A DNA stretch of 5,344 bases, taken from positions 1 to 5,344 of the forward strand of contig JBBCIP010000405.1 of NCBI GenBank assembly GCA_037189785.1, read 5' to 3'. The stretch comes from Govanella sp037189785 (lineage in GTDB: Bacteria > Pseudomonadota > Alphaproteobacteria > Sphingomonadales > Govanellaceae). The translations under genes and the position numbers were made by a program. Below the pieces are notes generated by a model that saw only the letters and a program-made list of their open reading frames with translations, ran no database searches and was not told where the DNA came from. Shown here in pieces: positions 5,238 through 5,344 of the stretch; within the stretch, counting starts at the first letter, position 1; every line of letters starts with the position of its first letter.

Positions 5238-5344
5238 ATGGCCACACGTATGTTGATCGACTCCACCCACCCGGAGGAGACACGGGTCGCGATCGTTCGC
5301 GGCACACGCGTTGAGGATTTCGACTTTGAATCCGCTACGAAGAA
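5238..5344 (+). CDS. rne: Ribonuclease E, N-terminal fragment
   Basis: RNase E is the main endoribonuclease of mRNA decay and rRNA/tRNA maturation and usually scaffolds the degradosome at the inner membrane. Only 35 codons are visible before the right edge; the full protein is usually 800-1000 residues. The start MATRMLIDSTHPEETRVAIV followed by FDFESATK matches the conserved N-terminus of the RNase E/G family (M-L-I-D/N-A/S ... EE-R-VA-V ... DF-E/D), which opens the RNase H-like fold ahead of the S1 domain. The HPEETR wording is typical of alphaproteobacterial RNase E. RNase G is possible from so short a piece, but the divergent position next to amiC-mrcA-prfB favours RNase E. The S1 domain, DNase I-like catalytic site and zinc-link lie outside the window. 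Confidence 0.93.
   Translation, partial: MATRMLIDSTHPEETRVAIVRGTRVEDFDFESATK

Noticed and set aside
4910..5314. 134-residue plus-strand reading frame upstream of rne
   Set aside because: It overlaps the confident rne start by 77 bp in a different frame, and its Arg/Ser/Pro-rich translation looks like read-through of GC-rich non-coding DNA.

Overview
The window carries a compact, gene-dense stretch of an alphaproteobacterial chromosome. It is fairly GC-rich by eye and most like Rhodospirillales or a relative; that is an inference from protein style, gene order and the intergenic repeat type, with no database search. Two partial and two complete genes are visible. Reading left to right they are the 5' end of prfB (minus strand), mrcA for penicillin-binding protein 1A (minus), an AmiC-type N-acetylmuramoyl-L-alanine amidase gene (minus), and the first codons of rne for RNase E (plus). 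From recall, this order, with rne divergent from an amidase-mrcA-prfB series, is common in Alphaproteobacteria, so the locus is core genome and not an accessory island.

Layout. Positions 1-256 (minus) hold the N-terminal 85 residues of release factor 2, including an in-frame TGA and a textbook +1 programmed frameshift site. Positions 257-539 are non-coding and hold two tandem 86-bp copies of a paired palindromic repeat, plus a truncated third half-copy just after the mrcA stop. Positions 540-3029 encode the bifunctional transglycosylase/transpeptidase. Positions 3030-3199 are a 170-bp gap with a candidate mrcA promoter. Positions 3200 to about 4579 encode the exported amidase with an AMIN domain and an Amidase_3 zinc domain. 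Positions 4580-5237 are a roughly 650-bp divergent intergenic region with a candidate amiC promoter, a terminator-like element and several short palindromes, probably partly the rne mRNA leader. RNase E starts at 5238.

How the genes fit together. MrcA builds and cross-links peptidoglycan in the periplasm, and the amidase trims stem peptides from glycan strands, typically during daughter-cell separation. prfB and rne belong to translation termination and RNA turnover. All three minus-strand genes could be read from the amiC side, but the repeat block between mrcA and prfB may process or punctuate the transcript. No mobile element, CRISPR array, tRNA, rRNA or unknown protein system was found. 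The most interesting signals are the prfB recoding site, the covarying inverted repeat pair and the structured region upstream of rne.
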